Source of the DNA: Myxococcales bacterium
GTDB taxonomy: Bacteria > Myxococcota_A > Polyangia > Fen-1088
Direction: 5' to 3'
Length of the DNA: 64,000 nt
NCBI GenBank assembly: GCA_003142855.1
Contig: PLNW01000122.1
Span: 1 to 64,000, forward strand
Positions 32,989 through 41,732 of this stretch are shown piece by piece. The notes beneath the pieces are model-generated. The model worked only from the letters and a program-made list of their open reading frames with translations, was not told the origin of the DNA and ran no database searches. A program made the translations under genes and the position numbers. Every line of letters begins with the position of its first letter. Within the stretch, counting starts at the first letter, position 1.

Positions 32989-33389
32989 CGGCCCGTGCCC
33001 CCGGCCGCCACCGCAGGCACTGTGGCTTCGCTGGCCACGGCCTGGTCGAATGCCTCGACGATGGGAAGGAACACGCGCTCGGCTTCTTCCATGTACTGGG
33101 CCGACATGCCCCCGATGGCCAGGGTCAGACGCCCCACCACGAAACCGTAGACTGCGTCGAGCTGCTCGCAAAGGCTGGGGGCGAGCTCGTGCTTGAGCGT
33201 GGCCTGCAGGCCCAGCACGATGGAGGCTGCTCGCTCGGCCGCGTCGCCGCCGGTCCGGTAGTCGCCCATCGCGTACGCGGCTTTGCCGGCGCGCATGTGC
33301 CGCAGCGCTGTCTCGAACAGGGTCATCATGATTCGGGGCGCTGATGCCGTGCTGACGTTGGCGTTGGTGTAGACGCGGTAGGCTTTCAT
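32985..33389 (-). CDS. fliS: Flagellin chaperone FliS
   Basis: The 134-residue protein shows the FliS pattern: MKAYRVYTNANVSTASAPRI, MMTLFETALRHMRAGKAAYA and the central helix GGDAAERAASIVLGLQATLK, then MEEAERVFLPIVEAFDQAV. FliS binds the flagellin C-terminus and prevents premature polymerisation. The ATG at 33389 has GGAG upstream; a longer frame to 33443 adds a non-conserved leader. It follows fliC on the same strand after a hairpin. Confidence 0.92.
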   Translation of the reverse strand: MKAYRVYTNANVSTASAPRIMMTLFETALRHMRAGKAAYAMGDYRTGGDAAERAASIVLGLQATLKHELAPSLCEQLDAVYGFVVGRLTLAIGGMSAQYMEEAERVFLPIVEAFDQAVASEATVPAVAAGGTGR

Positions 33390-33454
33390 TGCTTTGCTCC
33401 GGTTGCCGCCTCGTTTGAGATCATCGGTGGGTACTAATCGCATCTATAGAGGAA

Positions 33455-33491
33455 CGACCGCCCCGGGCACCCAGCTCCCCAAGGCGGTCGT
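33455..33491 (-). terminator. Hairpin between fliC and fliS
   Basis: Inverted arms ACGACCGCC (33455-33463) and GGCGGTCGT (33483-33491) enclose a 19-base loop, 42 bases after the fliC stop on the minus strand. No clear U-tract follows, so it may be a partial terminator or an mRNA-stabilising stem that favours high flagellin expression over fliS. Confidence 0.5.
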
Positions 33492-33532
33492 CCAAAGCTC
33501 ATGTTGCTGTTAGCTTTCCGTTTCTAGTCGGG

Positions 33533-34774
33533 TTAGCCAAGCAACTTGAGCGCCAGTTGCTGTACTTGGTTGGCCTGCGCCAACACCGAGACACCGGCCT
33601 GCATCAGGATTTGGTCTTTGGACATGTTCGAGGTCTCGGAGGCCACGTCCACGTCGCGGATCTGGCTGTTGGCTGCCGTCACGTTCTGGGCCGTGGTCGT
33701 CAAGCTGGCAGCCGCATAGCTCAATCGGTTCTGCGCCGCACCGAGCGCCGCGCGCTGGCTGGAGATCCAGGCGTTCGCAGTGTCGATGGCGGTGATAAGG
33801 CCAGTCGCGTCGCCGTCGCTGGGGCCGGCGTTGGTGCCCGCAGCGGTGTTGAACGTGCTGATCGCGGTGTTCAGGGCGATCATTGACGCAGCCGAAGCAC
33901 CGCTATCCAGCCTGGTGTCAAGCATGCTCACCGAGGTGGTGTTCCCCTGGCTCGCATCCGCACCAGTCTGGAGTATGGCCGAGTGATCGGCCAGCGCGGT
34001 GGTGATTGTCCCCGCGTTCAAGCCGTTGGCCACCGCGGTGTCCATTGCGACGGCGGCGGCGGTCGAATTAGCCACTGACACCTTGATGCCGAGGCTGTCG
34101 AAGTTGAGCGTGGTTGAGCTGCCTGCTCCCACAGTCTGGCCGGTGAGATTAATACTCTGGGACTTTGAGGTGTTGTGATCGGTCAACGTCAGCACACCGG
34201 CGGCGTACCCGAAAGTGTAGGTGTCGGCGGCATTCGCGCCTGAAACATCCACGTTCGTGACTGCTGTCCCGGTTGCACCTGTAGGCACGAAGCCGGCTTG
34301 TACGGTACTAGCGGCCACGCCACCACCCGCCGTCAGTTGCTGCTGGGTCGTGAGCGATCCGTTGAGCAGGCCCAAGCCGTTGAAGGTGGTCCGGAGCGAA
34401 ATGTTTTGGATTTCGTCGTGGAGCTGCTGGATTTCGACGTTGATGTCATCGCGTTCCGTGGGGCCGTTGGTGTCAGAAGCGGCCTGCACAGCCAGGTTGC
34501 GCATACGGACCATCATGTTCTGAACCTGATCCAACGCACCTTCAGCGGTCTGGATCATGGACGCGCCATCGTTGGCATTGCGCACGGCCTGGTTGAGACC
34601 GCCGATTTGCGCCTGCATCTTCTCGCTGATGGCCAGGCCTGCCGCATCGTCGGCAGCGCGGTTGATGCGGAAGCCTGACGACAGGCGCGCCATCGAGGTT
34701 TGCAGACTGTTGTTGCTTGAGGTGAGGCTGTTCTGGGCGCTCAAGGCTGCGATGTTTGTCTGGATGGAAAGCAT
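33533..34774 (-). CDS. fliC: Flagellin FliC
   Basis: The 413-residue protein has conserved D0/D1 ends: MLSIQTNIAALSAQNSLTSS, MARLSSGFRINRAADDAAGL at the N-terminus, and ANSQIRDVDVASETSNMSKD then QILMQAGVSVLAQANQVQQL at the C-terminus. The central part (about 145-330) is Thr/Ala/Gly-rich and variable, the surface-exposed region. AAGGAG precedes the ATG. A single flagellin gene is present in this window. It is separated from flgL by a repeat-bearing gap and probably has its own promoter, which I could not identify. Confidence 0.97.
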   Translation of the reverse strand: MLSIQTNIAALSAQNSLTSSNNSLQTSMARLSSGFRINRAADDAAGLAISEKMQAQIGGLNQAVRNANDGASMIQTAEGALDQVQNMMVRMRNLAVQAASDTNGPTERDDINVEIQQLHDEIQNISLRTTFNGLGLLNGSLTTQQQLTAGGGVAASTVQAGFVPTGATGTAVTNVDVSGANAADTYTFGYAAGVLTLTDHNTSKSQSINLTGQTVGAGSSTTLNFDSLGIKVSVANSTAAAVAMDTAVANGLNAGTITTALADHSAILQTGADASQGNTTSVSMLDTRLDSGASAASMIALNTAISTFNTAAGTNAGPSDGDATGLITAIDTANAWISSQRAALGAAQNRLSYAAASLTTTAQNVTAANSQIRDVDVASETSNMSKDQILMQAGVSVLAQANQVQQLALKLLG

Positions 34775-34802
34775 TTTCTGACTCCTTGTTCGTGTTTGCT
34801 GA

Positions 34803-34815
34803 GGGCACTGTGCCC
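34803..34815. promoter_or_regulatory. 13-bp palindrome in the fliC leader
   Basis: GGGCACTGTGCCC has perfect 6-bp arms and lies 29 bases before the fliC ATG. Next to it are two direct copies of TTCGAC (the minus strand reads TGTCGAAC twice). It could be an operator or a 5' mRNA stem-loop; no function is shown. Confidence 0.4.
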
Positions 34816-34871
34816 GTGTTCGACAAGGGGTTCGACACGAATCCCAGAGGCTGATAAGGGCGACCCTGGTG

Positions 34872-34890
34872 GGGCGACCTGCGGTCGCCC
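34872..34890. repeat. 19-bp REP-like palindrome, copy 2
   Basis: GGGCGACCTGCGGTCGCCC has the same 8-bp arms as the element at 16593 with the loop complementary to it. It lies in the 278-bp gap between flgL and fliC; the rest of that gap is GC-rich, with no gene seen. Confidence 0.75.
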
Positions 34891-35052
34891 GTCGGCACCT
34901 GGCCGGCGGGTCGCGGCTCGCGGCTCGCGTGGGCGTGGGCGAGAGCGTGTTCGTGGGCGTTGCGCGGGAGGCGGAGGGCGTGCCGCGGGCCGCACACCCG
35001 GGCCGCTTTCCCGAGCAACGCTGGCCCGGAAGTCCGCGACGGGCCGCCCCTA

Positions 35053-35937
35053 CTACTTGAGCAGGTCGACCAGCGAGAAATTGAGCGTCTTGGAGGCAGC
35101 CGTCAGCGTGGCATTGAGGGCGTACTGGGCCAGGCTGAGCTGCGTGGAGGCCTGCATGACATCGGCATCGCCAAGCTGGCTGATGACCTTGGTCTCGTCG
35201 GTGTTCTGCTGCGTGCAGGTGTTGACCGTGGAAGTGAAGAGATTGACCGAGGTTCCCGCTTGCGATTGCGCCGCGGATACCTGAGTGCTTGCCGCCTGCA
35301 GGGACGCGATGCTGGCGCGAATGGCGTCTGAGTCATTCGCGCGAAAGGCGGCCGATAGATTCGTCAGCGTCTGCAGAATGTCGACCCCGCCTCCCACTCC
35401 CTTGGCCATGACGTCCGCGCGAATCGAAGAGTCCTCGTACACGCCCGGCGCCACCTCGACCTGGCGTACGCCTGTGTCCCCTTGGTAGGTCCCGTCGGCG
35501 GCGAAGGGCGGCGTGTTGTCGACATATCCGCCAAAGATGTAGCGATCGCCGAAACGAGTATTGAGGCTGCCGACCACCTGATTGAAGATACCGTCGACTT
35601 CGGTGGCCGCCGCGGCCCGGTCATCCGCGTTGTAGGTGTCGTTACCCATCTGTGTGGCCAACGCTTGCGCCTGGGCGAGCGCTGTGCTTACGCCGGTGAG
35701 CGCGGAATCGGCGGTGTTCAGCTCGTCGGCTGCGCTCTGGGCGCCGTTCTGGATGGCAGTGACTTGCGCCTGGTTGAACTTATGCCGGACCAGCAGGCCG
35801 GCCGCTTGCGGATCATCACCAGGCGCCTGCACGCGCAGACCGCTCGACAGCTCGCCCTGGGCTTTGGACACATTCGACAGGGCGAGGTTGGCCCGGTCAA
35901 TGGTCTGCTGGTAAATCATGGCTTCGGTGACGCGCAC
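35053..35937 (-). CDS. flgL: Flagellar hook-filament junction protein FlgL
   Basis: The 294-residue protein starts at GTG with AGGAG upstream. It resembles the flagellin N-terminus (MIYQQTIDRANLALSNVSKA, GELSSGLRVQAPGDDPQAAG) with the FlgL-typical DRYIFGGYVDNTPPFAADGT, and ends with the helix TQLSLAQYALNATLTAASKT. FlgL (HAP3) joins FlgK to the filament. It is nine bases downstream of flgK. Confidence 0.93.
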   Translation of the reverse strand: MRVTEAMIYQQTIDRANLALSNVSKAQGELSSGLRVQAPGDDPQAAGLLVRHKFNQAQVTAIQNGAQSAADELNTADSALTGVSTALAQAQALATQMGNDTYNADDRAAAATEVDGIFNQVVGSLNTRFGDRYIFGGYVDNTPPFAADGTYQGDTGVRQVEVAPGVYEDSSIRADVMAKGVGGGVDILQTLTNLSAAFRANDSDAIRASIASLQAASTQVSAAQSQAGTSVNLFTSTVNTCTQQNTDETKVISQLGDADVMQASTQLSLAQYALNATLTAASKTLNFSLVDLLK

Positions 35938-35946
35938 GAGTTTCTC

Positions 35947-37356
35947 CTATGACTTCAGCTGGATCAGGGTTTCGAGCATGCTTTCGGCGGTGGTGATGAC
36001 CTTGGCCAGGGCTTCGTAGGCGTGCTGCGACTGCATGAGGCCGACCATCTCATCGTCGAGGGATACCCCGGAAACCGAGCTGCGCGCGTCCTGCAGATTC
36101 TGCAGCATGCTCGCATCGAAGGTGGCGGCGTTCTGTGAATCAGAGGCGGCCGTGCCGAAATCGGAAACGATCTTGGCCATCCCTTTCTGCACATCCAGCC
36201 CGTTCGAAAGGGGCGCGCTCTGGGTGGCGACCATGGCCGCAAGGTTGGTCGCATCACCCGGACCCGAGGTGGCCGAGCCGGCCGCGGCAAGCAGCGACGG
36301 GTTGCTGGCCAACGCCGGGTCGATCGTGATGGTCGCGGCAGCGTTGAGCGAAGTGGTGCCGACCGTGAACACGTCGCCTCCCTTGTCGCCGTTGAGATCA
36401 TAGCCGTCCTGATTCTGCCCATTGATAGTCTTGGCAAAACTGAAGGCCAAAGTGTCGAGATCCGTGCTGGCCGTTCCCAGGGCTCCGTCTCGCGCCGCCA
36501 GCAGGCCGCCAACTTGCCCACCCAGATCGGACTGCTTGAGCACGAACGGGGCCGATCCGTCGGCCGGAGTGAACACCAAATCGACGTGACCTTTGTTGGC
36601 GTTGTCGCCTTGAATGGTCAGGGTCGCCGCCGCCGATGCGCTGACCAAGGTGGTGCCGCCGGGCAGAACCAGGCTGATGTTGCCGTAGGCATCGGGCACC
36701 TGCGTGGCCCCGATGAGTTGCGCCGCCTGGTCCATGAGGTTGTGTCGCTGGTCCAGCAGGTCGTTGGGCTCGGCGCCAGAAGCTTCAGCCACCGAAATGC
36801 GTCGATTGAGATCTGCCACTTGCGCCAGGTCGGAGTTCACCTGCTGAACCGTGTCGGTTACGCTGGCATCAATTCCGGTGCGCGCCTGCTCCAGCGACTG
36901 CGAGGTGCTGTTGAATGTGGAGGCCAGCCAGGCCGCGGACTGCACAGCAGACTGCCGCAGGCCGGTGTCGCCCGGGTTCTGCGCCAGCGCGGTCAGGGAA
37001 GAGTAGAAGGCGCCCAGGGCGTCGGTCAGATCGCCGGCAGCACCGTTGTTGAATGCGGACACCGCGGCCAAAGCACCGGACTGGGCCGTGGAGCTGGATG
37101 AGTTGGAAAACGCAGTGGGAAGCTGCGACTCGACGAACTGATCGCGATTCTGCGTGACACTCGCCAGGTAGACCCCGTTACCGATGTAGCCGCGGTTTCC
37201 GGCCAAAGGGCTGCCGGCGGCCTCGGCCAGGTTGGCCTGCTGGCGAGCGTAGCCCGGGGTGTTCGCGTTGGCGATGTTGTTGCTGGTAGTGGACGTCTTG
37301 GCCTGGACGGCGGCAAGGCCGTTGGCTGTGTTGTTGAGAAGGCTGATGAGATCCAT
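35947..37356 (-). CDS. flgK: Flagellar hook-associated protein FlgK
   Basis: The 469-residue protein has the HAP1 N-terminus (LLNNTANGLAAVQAKTSTTS, NNIANANTPGYARQQANLAE), the conserved AQVADLNRRISVAEASGAEP with the DLLDQRHNLMDQAAQLIG motif, and the C-terminal VSLDDEMVGLMQSQHAYEAL then AKVITTAESMLETLIQLKS. It forms the first hook-filament junction layer. It starts three bases after flgN, whose product is its expected chaperone. Confidence 0.95.
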   Translation of the reverse strand: MDLISLLNNTANGLAAVQAKTSTTSNNIANANTPGYARQQANLAEAAGSPLAGNRGYIGNGVYLASVTQNRDQFVESQLPTAFSNSSSSTAQSGALAAVSAFNNGAAGDLTDALGAFYSSLTALAQNPGDTGLRQSAVQSAAWLASTFNSTSQSLEQARTGIDASVTDTVQQVNSDLAQVADLNRRISVAEASGAEPNDLLDQRHNLMDQAAQLIGATQVPDAYGNISLVLPGGTTLVSASAAATLTIQGDNANKGHVDLVFTPADGSAPFVLKQSDLGGQVGGLLAARDGALGTASTDLDTLAFSFAKTINGQNQDGYDLNGDKGGDVFTVGTTSLNAAATITIDPALASNPSLLAAAGSATSGPGDATNLAAMVATQSAPLSNGLDVQKGMAKIVSDFGTAASDSQNAATFDASMLQNLQDARSSVSGVSLDDEMVGLMQSQHAYEALAKVITTAESMLETLIQLKS

Positions 37357-37359
37357 GGG

Positions 37360-37836
37360 TTAAGCCACCCGGCAGGCCGTCGAGATGTCATCCATCGGGC
37401 GACACGCGCCTCGTCGATCGTAGGCCACGGTTTGCGGAGCCAGTGCCGCCAGGTAGCCGCGGACTCGAGAGAGGGCGCGTCCGCCCAATTTCAGGTTGAC
37501 GGCGTCGATCTCGCGCAAGGCGCTGGCCAAGACACGCACATCCGCCATGCAAGCATCCAGGCGCTGCGCCGCCTCGGGCGCCGCTTTGCGCAGGTCAACC
37601 AACGAGACCGCCGTGAGACCGAGTGCGTGGCCGGCTGCCTCCATGGTCTCGCTCAGGGCACGCTCAAGTTGCGCCAGTTGCGCGTTGAAAGCGCTGCGCT
37701 GGCGGGCGCGTTCGAATAGCCCCTGGGTGTCGAGCGCGCGGATCAACAGCCGCTGGCCCCGCGCCTGCACCAACTCGGCCTCCAGCATCGCTCGCAGGTG
37801 GTCGAGAATCTGTGCGGCGTGGTCCAGCTCGTTCAT
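37360..37836 (-). CDS. flgN: FlgN-like flagellar chaperone
   Basis: The 158-residue helical protein (ILDHLRAMLEAELVQARGQR, RQRSAFNAQLAQLERALSET, MADVRVLASALREIDAVNLK) sits between flgM and flgK, the normal location of flgN, and has the FlgN length. FlgN keeps FlgK and FlgL export-competent. GGGAGG precedes the ATG. The family is weakly conserved, so context carries much of the call. Confidence 0.8.
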   Translation of the reverse strand: MNELDHAAQILDHLRAMLEAELVQARGQRLLIRALDTQGLFERARQRSAFNAQLAQLERALSETMEAAGHALGLTAVSLVDLRKAAPEAAQRLDACMADVRVLASALREIDAVNLKLGGRALSRVRGYLAALAPQTVAYDRRGACRPMDDISTACRVA

Positions 37837-37839
37837 CGT

Positions 37840-38139
37840 CTAGCCTCCCAGCATGGCCTGCAGGCGGGCATCGATCTCGGCCGCAGACACCAGCCGGTCG
37901 GCCAGCTCGCTCGCGCTGGGCGCGTAGCTGCCGGCGCGGATGGCGCCCTCGATCTGGGCCAGGCGCGCGGAATGCGATAGGCCGATGTTGGCCTGCACCG
38001 CTCGCGCCAGAGCGGCCGCCTTTGCGGCATCGGCGGTGCTCACACTGTCGGACTTGAGACGTGGAGCCGCTGCTTCAGTCTGTGGCTTACTCGCTGCGGG
38101 TTCAACCCCGCCTACTGATGTTGTGTTCTTGATCATCAT
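37840..38139 (-). CDS. flgM: Anti-sigma-28 factor FlgM
   Basis: The 99-residue protein has a disordered N-terminal half and the FlgM C-terminal pattern: DAAKAAALARAVQANIGLSH, SARLAQIEGAIRAGSYAPSA and SELADRLVSAAEIDARLQ. FlgM binds FliA until it is exported through the finished hook. Its first ATG overlaps the flgJ stop (ATGA). The sigma-28 gene is not in this window. Confidence 0.88.
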   Translation of the reverse strand: MMIKNTTSVGGVEPAASKPQTEAAAPRLKSDSVSTADAAKAAALARAVQANIGLSHSARLAQIEGAIRAGSYAPSASELADRLVSAAEIDARLQAMLGG

Positions 38140-38474
38140 GGCCGATCCCCTTCGCCCATGGGGCTCTTACTGATAGGGGAATCGACACGCTTTTGAGAAG
38201 TATTAAGGGCAGGCTCTGCAGAAAGTTCGCCGTTGGCCTGAGCCAGGTCATCGCTCCCAGCCGGGAGCGAGTTTTCGATGAGACGCGCCAGGCCAATGCC
38301 GCCGCCTTTTTCGACTGCGTCAGCCAGTGCTTCCACGAACATCTGGGAGTGAATCTGACTGCCGGCCGTCCCGGCGGCGCCCTTGAAGACCCCGCTTGCG
38401 TCGATGAGCTGGCGCAGCAGACAGGTTTCAACCGCCTGCGCAGCTTGGGTCGCGTCACGGATAGGGCCCATCAC
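38136..38474 (-). CDS. flgJ: FlgJ-type rod-binding protein (N-terminal domain only)
   Basis: The 112-residue protein has the rod-binding FlgJ signature (AVETCLLRQLIDASGVFKGA and SQIHSQMFVEALADAVEKGG). The peptidoglycan hydrolase domain of enterobacterial FlgJ is absent, as in many non-enteric bacteria, so the lytic enzyme must be separate. The start is GTG at 38474 or ATG at 38471, overlapping the flgI stop. Confidence 0.88.
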   Translation of the reverse strand: MMGPIRDATQAAQAVETCLLRQLIDASGVFKGAAGTAGSQIHSQMFVEALADAVEKGGGIGLARLIENSLPAGSDDLAQANGELSAEPALNTSQKRVDSPISKSPMGEGDRP

Positions 38475-39571
38475 ATCACCTCCAGGTCGGCGTCGATGGC
38501 GCCGGCTGCTTTCATAGCTTGCAAGACAGCGACCAGGTCACGTGCCGACACGCCAAGCAGATTGAATGCCTTGACCAGCTCCTCGACCGTGCTAGTGGCT
38601 GGCAGGGCCACGGCTGGATTCGTCGGCTCCTGGGCGTCCAGGGTCGTGACTTTTCCTGACACCGTCTTGCCCTGCTTGGAAAACGGAGCGGGCTGGGAAG
38701 CCCAGGGCGTCTGTCGCACCGATATGGAAAGGCCACCATGGGCCACGGCCACCGGCCGGATGCGCACGCCTTGTCCGGCCACCACGGTGCCGGTCCGCTC
38801 GCTGACCACGATGCGCGCCCGCTGATCGGGATCGACCTCGATGGCTTCCAGCTGTGACAGCATGGCCACCACGCGACCCTTCCACGACTCCGGAACCTTG
38901 ATTTGTACCAACGCTGGGTCGTTGGCTTTGGCGGCCTCTTCACCGAGGGACTTGTTCACCGCCTCGGCGATGTGCAGGGCTGTGGTGAAGTCAGGTCGGC
39001 GCAGCCCGAGCACGATGGGCACTTTCTCCAAATCAGGCGAAACCGTGCGTTCCACGGTCGCGCCCCCGGGCACCGTGCCCGAGGTCGGGTGGTTCTTCTG
39101 CAGGCGCGAGCCCGCGGCCATCACGTCGAAGCCTCCTGCCTGCACCGGTCCTTGCGCCACCGCGTACACCATTCCATCCGACCCGGTGAGCGGCGTGATG
39201 AGCAGAACGCCGCCGGACAGAGATCGCGCGTCGCCCATCGAGCTGACCGACACGTCGATTCTGGTACCAGGACGAGAAAACGAAGGCAATTCGGCGGTGA
39301 CCATGACGGCACTCGTGTTGCGCACGCGCACGTCGGTGGGATTCACCCGGATGCCCATGCGTCCCAACATGCCGCTGATAGATTGTGCGGTGAAGGTGAC
39401 CTGCGTGGTATCGCCCGTGTTGGCCAGCCCCACCACCAAACCGTACCCAAACAGGGCGTTTTCACGCACCCCCTGCACATCCACCAGATCCTTGATGCGA
39501 ACCGGGGCGCCAGCCGCGGACAGCGCCGGCAGCGTGAACAAGAGCGCGAAAAGCAGAGTTCGTGTACGCAT
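38471..39571 (-). CDS. flgI: Flagellar P-ring protein FlgI
   Basis: The 366-residue protein has a signal peptide (MRTRTLLFALLFTLPALSAA, cleaved before APVRIKD) and the FlgI motifs RIKDLVDVQGVRENALFGYG, LVVGLANTGDTTQVTF, RVRNTSAVMVTAELPSF and SLSGGVLLITPLTGSDGMVY. It forms the periplasmic P ring in the peptidoglycan layer. The ATG at 39571 lies just after the flgH stop; the frame's earlier ATG would overlap flgH. Confidence 0.96.
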   Translation of the reverse strand: MRTRTLLFALLFTLPALSAAGAPVRIKDLVDVQGVRENALFGYGLVVGLANTGDTTQVTFTAQSISGMLGRMGIRVNPTDVRVRNTSAVMVTAELPSFSRPGTRIDVSVSSMGDARSLSGGVLLITPLTGSDGMVYAVAQGPVQAGGFDVMAAGSRLQKNHPTSGTVPGGATVERTVSPDLEKVPIVLGLRRPDFTTALHIAEAVNKSLGEEAAKANDPALVQIKVPESWKGRVVAMLSQLEAIEVDPDQRARIVVSERTGTVVAGQGVRIRPVAVAHGGLSISVRQTPWASQPAPFSKQGKTVSGKVTTLDAQEPTNPAVALPATSTVEELVKAFNLLGVSARDLVAVLQAMKAAGAIDADLEVM

Positions 39572-39573
39572 GT

Positions 39574-40284
39574 TTAGAAGGGCCACATCCAACCAAGGGC
39601 GCGCGACAGCCAGCCCGGCTTCTGGTTGTCGGAAAGCACGCCGCGGCCGACGAATTCGATCTGTGCCTCGGCGACCATGTAGCTTTGCACACTGTTGTCC
39701 TGGTCGATGTCGATGGGTCGCACCACGCCGGAGATGTAGAAGTGGTGTTCCTCCTCGTTGACCAGAATGACCCGATGGCCCTCGACGAAAAGATTGCCGT
39801 TGGAGAAAACCTTGGTGACCACCGCGGTCACCGTGGCGGTCAGCGATTCGGAGCGCGCGGTATCACCCGAGCTCTGCAAGCTGGACGTCGAACTGCCGCC
39901 GATGTTGAGATTGGGGTCCAGTTTCGGTATGTGTTTGAGCAGGCCCAGGAAGGCATCGATCTTGGCAGCGCTGCTGCTGGTCCGACTGGTGTTGGTGTCG
40001 GTGGTGTGCTGGGCATTGGCTTGTTCGGTAATCTTCACAACCACCAGGTCGTTGACCCGCAAGGCGCGCGCGTCGGTGAAGAGCAGCGAGGCCGACCGGC
40101 CTTCGTGCCACAGGCTGCCGGGAGAGGCCGCGGTTTCGTCGCCCTTGCTTTCCACGGGAAGCTTGTATTCGCGTCGCTTGGGCGTGTACTCGCTGATGTG
40201 GGCCTGCGTGCAAGCCAGCGCCAGAGGCGCAAAAACCAGTGTGCACAGGATCACGCGAGTCGTATGAAGCGAGGCGCTTCTCAT
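39574..40284 (-). CDS. flgH: Flagellar L-ring lipoprotein FlgH
   Basis: The 236-residue protein has a lipoprotein signal peptide with lipobox LALAC (Cys about 24), followed by GSLWHEGRSASLLFTDARAL, RVNDLVVVKITEQANAQHTT and the C-terminal GNLFVEGHRVILVNEEEHHF, YISGVVRPIDIDQDNSVQSY. It forms the outer-membrane L ring, which confirms a Gram-negative envelope. The ATG at 40284 overlaps the flgA stop (ATGA). Confidence 0.95.
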   Translation of the reverse strand: MRSASLHTTRVILCTLVFAPLALACTQAHISEYTPKRREYKLPVESKGDETAASPGSLWHEGRSASLLFTDARALRVNDLVVVKITEQANAQHTTDTNTSRTSSSAAKIDAFLGLLKHIPKLDPNLNIGGSSTSSLQSSGDTARSESLTATVTAVVTKVFSNGNLFVEGHRVILVNEEEHHFYISGVVRPIDIDQDNSVQSYMVAEAQIEFVGRGVLSDNQKPGWLSRALGWMWPF

Positions 40285-40916
40285 GGCACATCCACCAGCA
40301 GCCGTCCCTCTTGCAGGTGGCCCTCCACGTGGCGGCCCGAAGGCAGCACGGCGCAAAGTCGGCCCACGCCGCAGGAAATCGCGCGCCCTTGTACCTCGAT
40401 GGCCAGCGGCCCGCTCATCACCATGACCTTCACTGATTCCCCAGATGCCAGCGTGGCGCCGGCGACATGCGCTGCCTGCAGCACAGTCCCGCGAGGCAAA
40501 TCCCGCGCGGCCAGCGCACCGGGCGGTGGCACGTAGGCAGCGTGGCCGCTTCTGATCTCACGATCCTCGACGGTCAGCGCCGCCTGCAAGGGCTCGCCCG
40601 CGCGCACCGGCCGCGTGGTGAAAGCCGCGGGTGCCCATACCTCGAAGCGTACCCAACCCCAACCCATACACCCTTGCCCGTACAGTTTGACCGGCAGGCG
40701 GCCCGATCCGCTGACCGTGCCGTCCAGCACCGCCTGGCGCAGGACGCAGCCTGCGGGCAGTTGCGGCGCCCAGCCCAGCGGCACGATGCGTGCCCCTGGG
40801 ACAGCGAGCGCTCGAGAAAGAACCTCGCTCACCTCGGGGGGGAGGTTGGCGGCGCCGGTCGGATGGGACGCGGCAGCCGTCGCAAGGAGGAGAGCGAGGG
40901 GAAAATGGGGGTTCAT
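40281..40916 (-). CDS. flgA: Flagellar P-ring assembly chaperone FlgA
   Basis: The 211-residue protein has a signal peptide (MNPHFPLALLLATAAASHPT) and a C-terminal SAF/FlgA domain (TTRPVRAGEPLQAALTVEDR, ARDLPRGTVLQAAHVAGATL, ASGESVKVMVMSGPLAIEVQ). FlgA is the periplasmic chaperone for FlgI. Its place between flgG and flgH is typical. The N-terminal domain is less conserved and contains two cysteines that could pair. Confidence 0.88.
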   Translation of the reverse strand: MNPHFPLALLLATAAASHPTGAANLPPEVSEVLSRALAVPGARIVPLGWAPQLPAGCVLRQAVLDGTVSGSGRLPVKLYGQGCMGWGWVRFEVWAPAAFTTRPVRAGEPLQAALTVEDREIRSGHAAYVPPPGALAARDLPRGTVLQAAHVAGATLASGESVKVMVMSGPLAIEVQGRAISCGVGRLCAVLPSGRHVEGHLQEGRLLVDVP

Positions 40917-40923
40917 GACGTCT

Positions 40924-41709
40924 CTAGCGAAGGGCGGTCAGTTTCTGCAGCATCTCGTCGGCTGACTCGATGATCTTGGAATTCAGCTCGTAGTTGCGCT
41001 GGGTGGTGATCATGTTGATCATTTCCTCGACCGCGGACACGTTCGAGCCTTCCAGGTTGCCTTGCGAGATACTTCCGGTTCCCTGGTCCCCGGCCTTGAC
41101 CACGATGGGATCGCCACTGGAAGGAGTGGCGAGAAGCAAGTTGTTGCCGATGGCTTCCATGCCACCCGGATTGGCGAATGTGGCAATCTGGATGGTGCCG
41201 ATGTTGGTCATGTCGGTACGATTGGAAAGTCTGGCCTGCACGATGCCGTCCGAGGTCACGGTGACGTTGGTCGCATCTGTGGGAATGGTGATGCCCGGCT
41301 CCAGCACTTCGCCCAACTGGGTGACAATGCGTCCGGTGGCATCCAGTCGGAAACTGCCATCGCGGGTGAAGGCGATGTCGCCGTTGGCGCGCTGGATGCG
41401 GAAGAAGCCACTGCCCTCGATGGCCAAATCGAGCGGGTTTTTGGTCGCGATCATATCGCCCTGGGCGAAGGAGCGCGATGTGGAGGCCGTGCGCACGCCC
41501 AGACCCACCTGCAGCGCCGTGGGCTGGCTGCCCCCCTGCGCATTGGGCTGCGTGGCTGCGCGAATGGTTTCTGACAAGAGATCCTGAAAATCGGCGCGCG
41601 TTTTCTTGAAGCCGGTGGTGCTCGCGTTGGCCAGGTTGTTGGCGATGACGTCCAACTTGGTCTGCTGGGCATCCATTCCAGTGGCGGCTGTGTAAAGCGA
41701 TCGCAGCAT
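40924..41709 (-). CDS. flgG: Flagellar distal rod protein FlgG
   Basis: The 261-residue protein is a textbook FlgG: MLRSLYTAATGMDAQQTKLD, VIANNLANASTTGFKKTRAD, the FlgG-specific ATQPNAQGGSQPTALQVGLG, and the C-terminal GNLEGSNVSAVEEMINMITT, QRNYELNSKIIESADEML. It makes the distal rod. It follows flgF after 23 bp and precedes flgA after 7 bp. Confidence 0.97.
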   Translation of the reverse strand: MLRSLYTAATGMDAQQTKLDVIANNLANASTTGFKKTRADFQDLLSETIRAATQPNAQGGSQPTALQVGLGVRTASTSRSFAQGDMIATKNPLDLAIEGSGFFRIQRANGDIAFTRDGSFRLDATGRIVTQLGEVLEPGITIPTDATNVTVTSDGIVQARLSNRTDMTNIGTIQIATFANPGGMEAIGNNLLLATPSSGDPIVVKAGDQGTGSISQGNLEGSNVSAVEEMINMITTQRNYELNSKIIESADEMLQKLTALR

Positions 41710-41732
41710 GAGTGCCCCCTAGTGGATCTCCT

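Noticed and set aside
34801..34870. GGCTGATAAG near 34850 as a sigma-28 -10 box
   Set aside because: It points away from fliC and has no TAAA element at the right distance.
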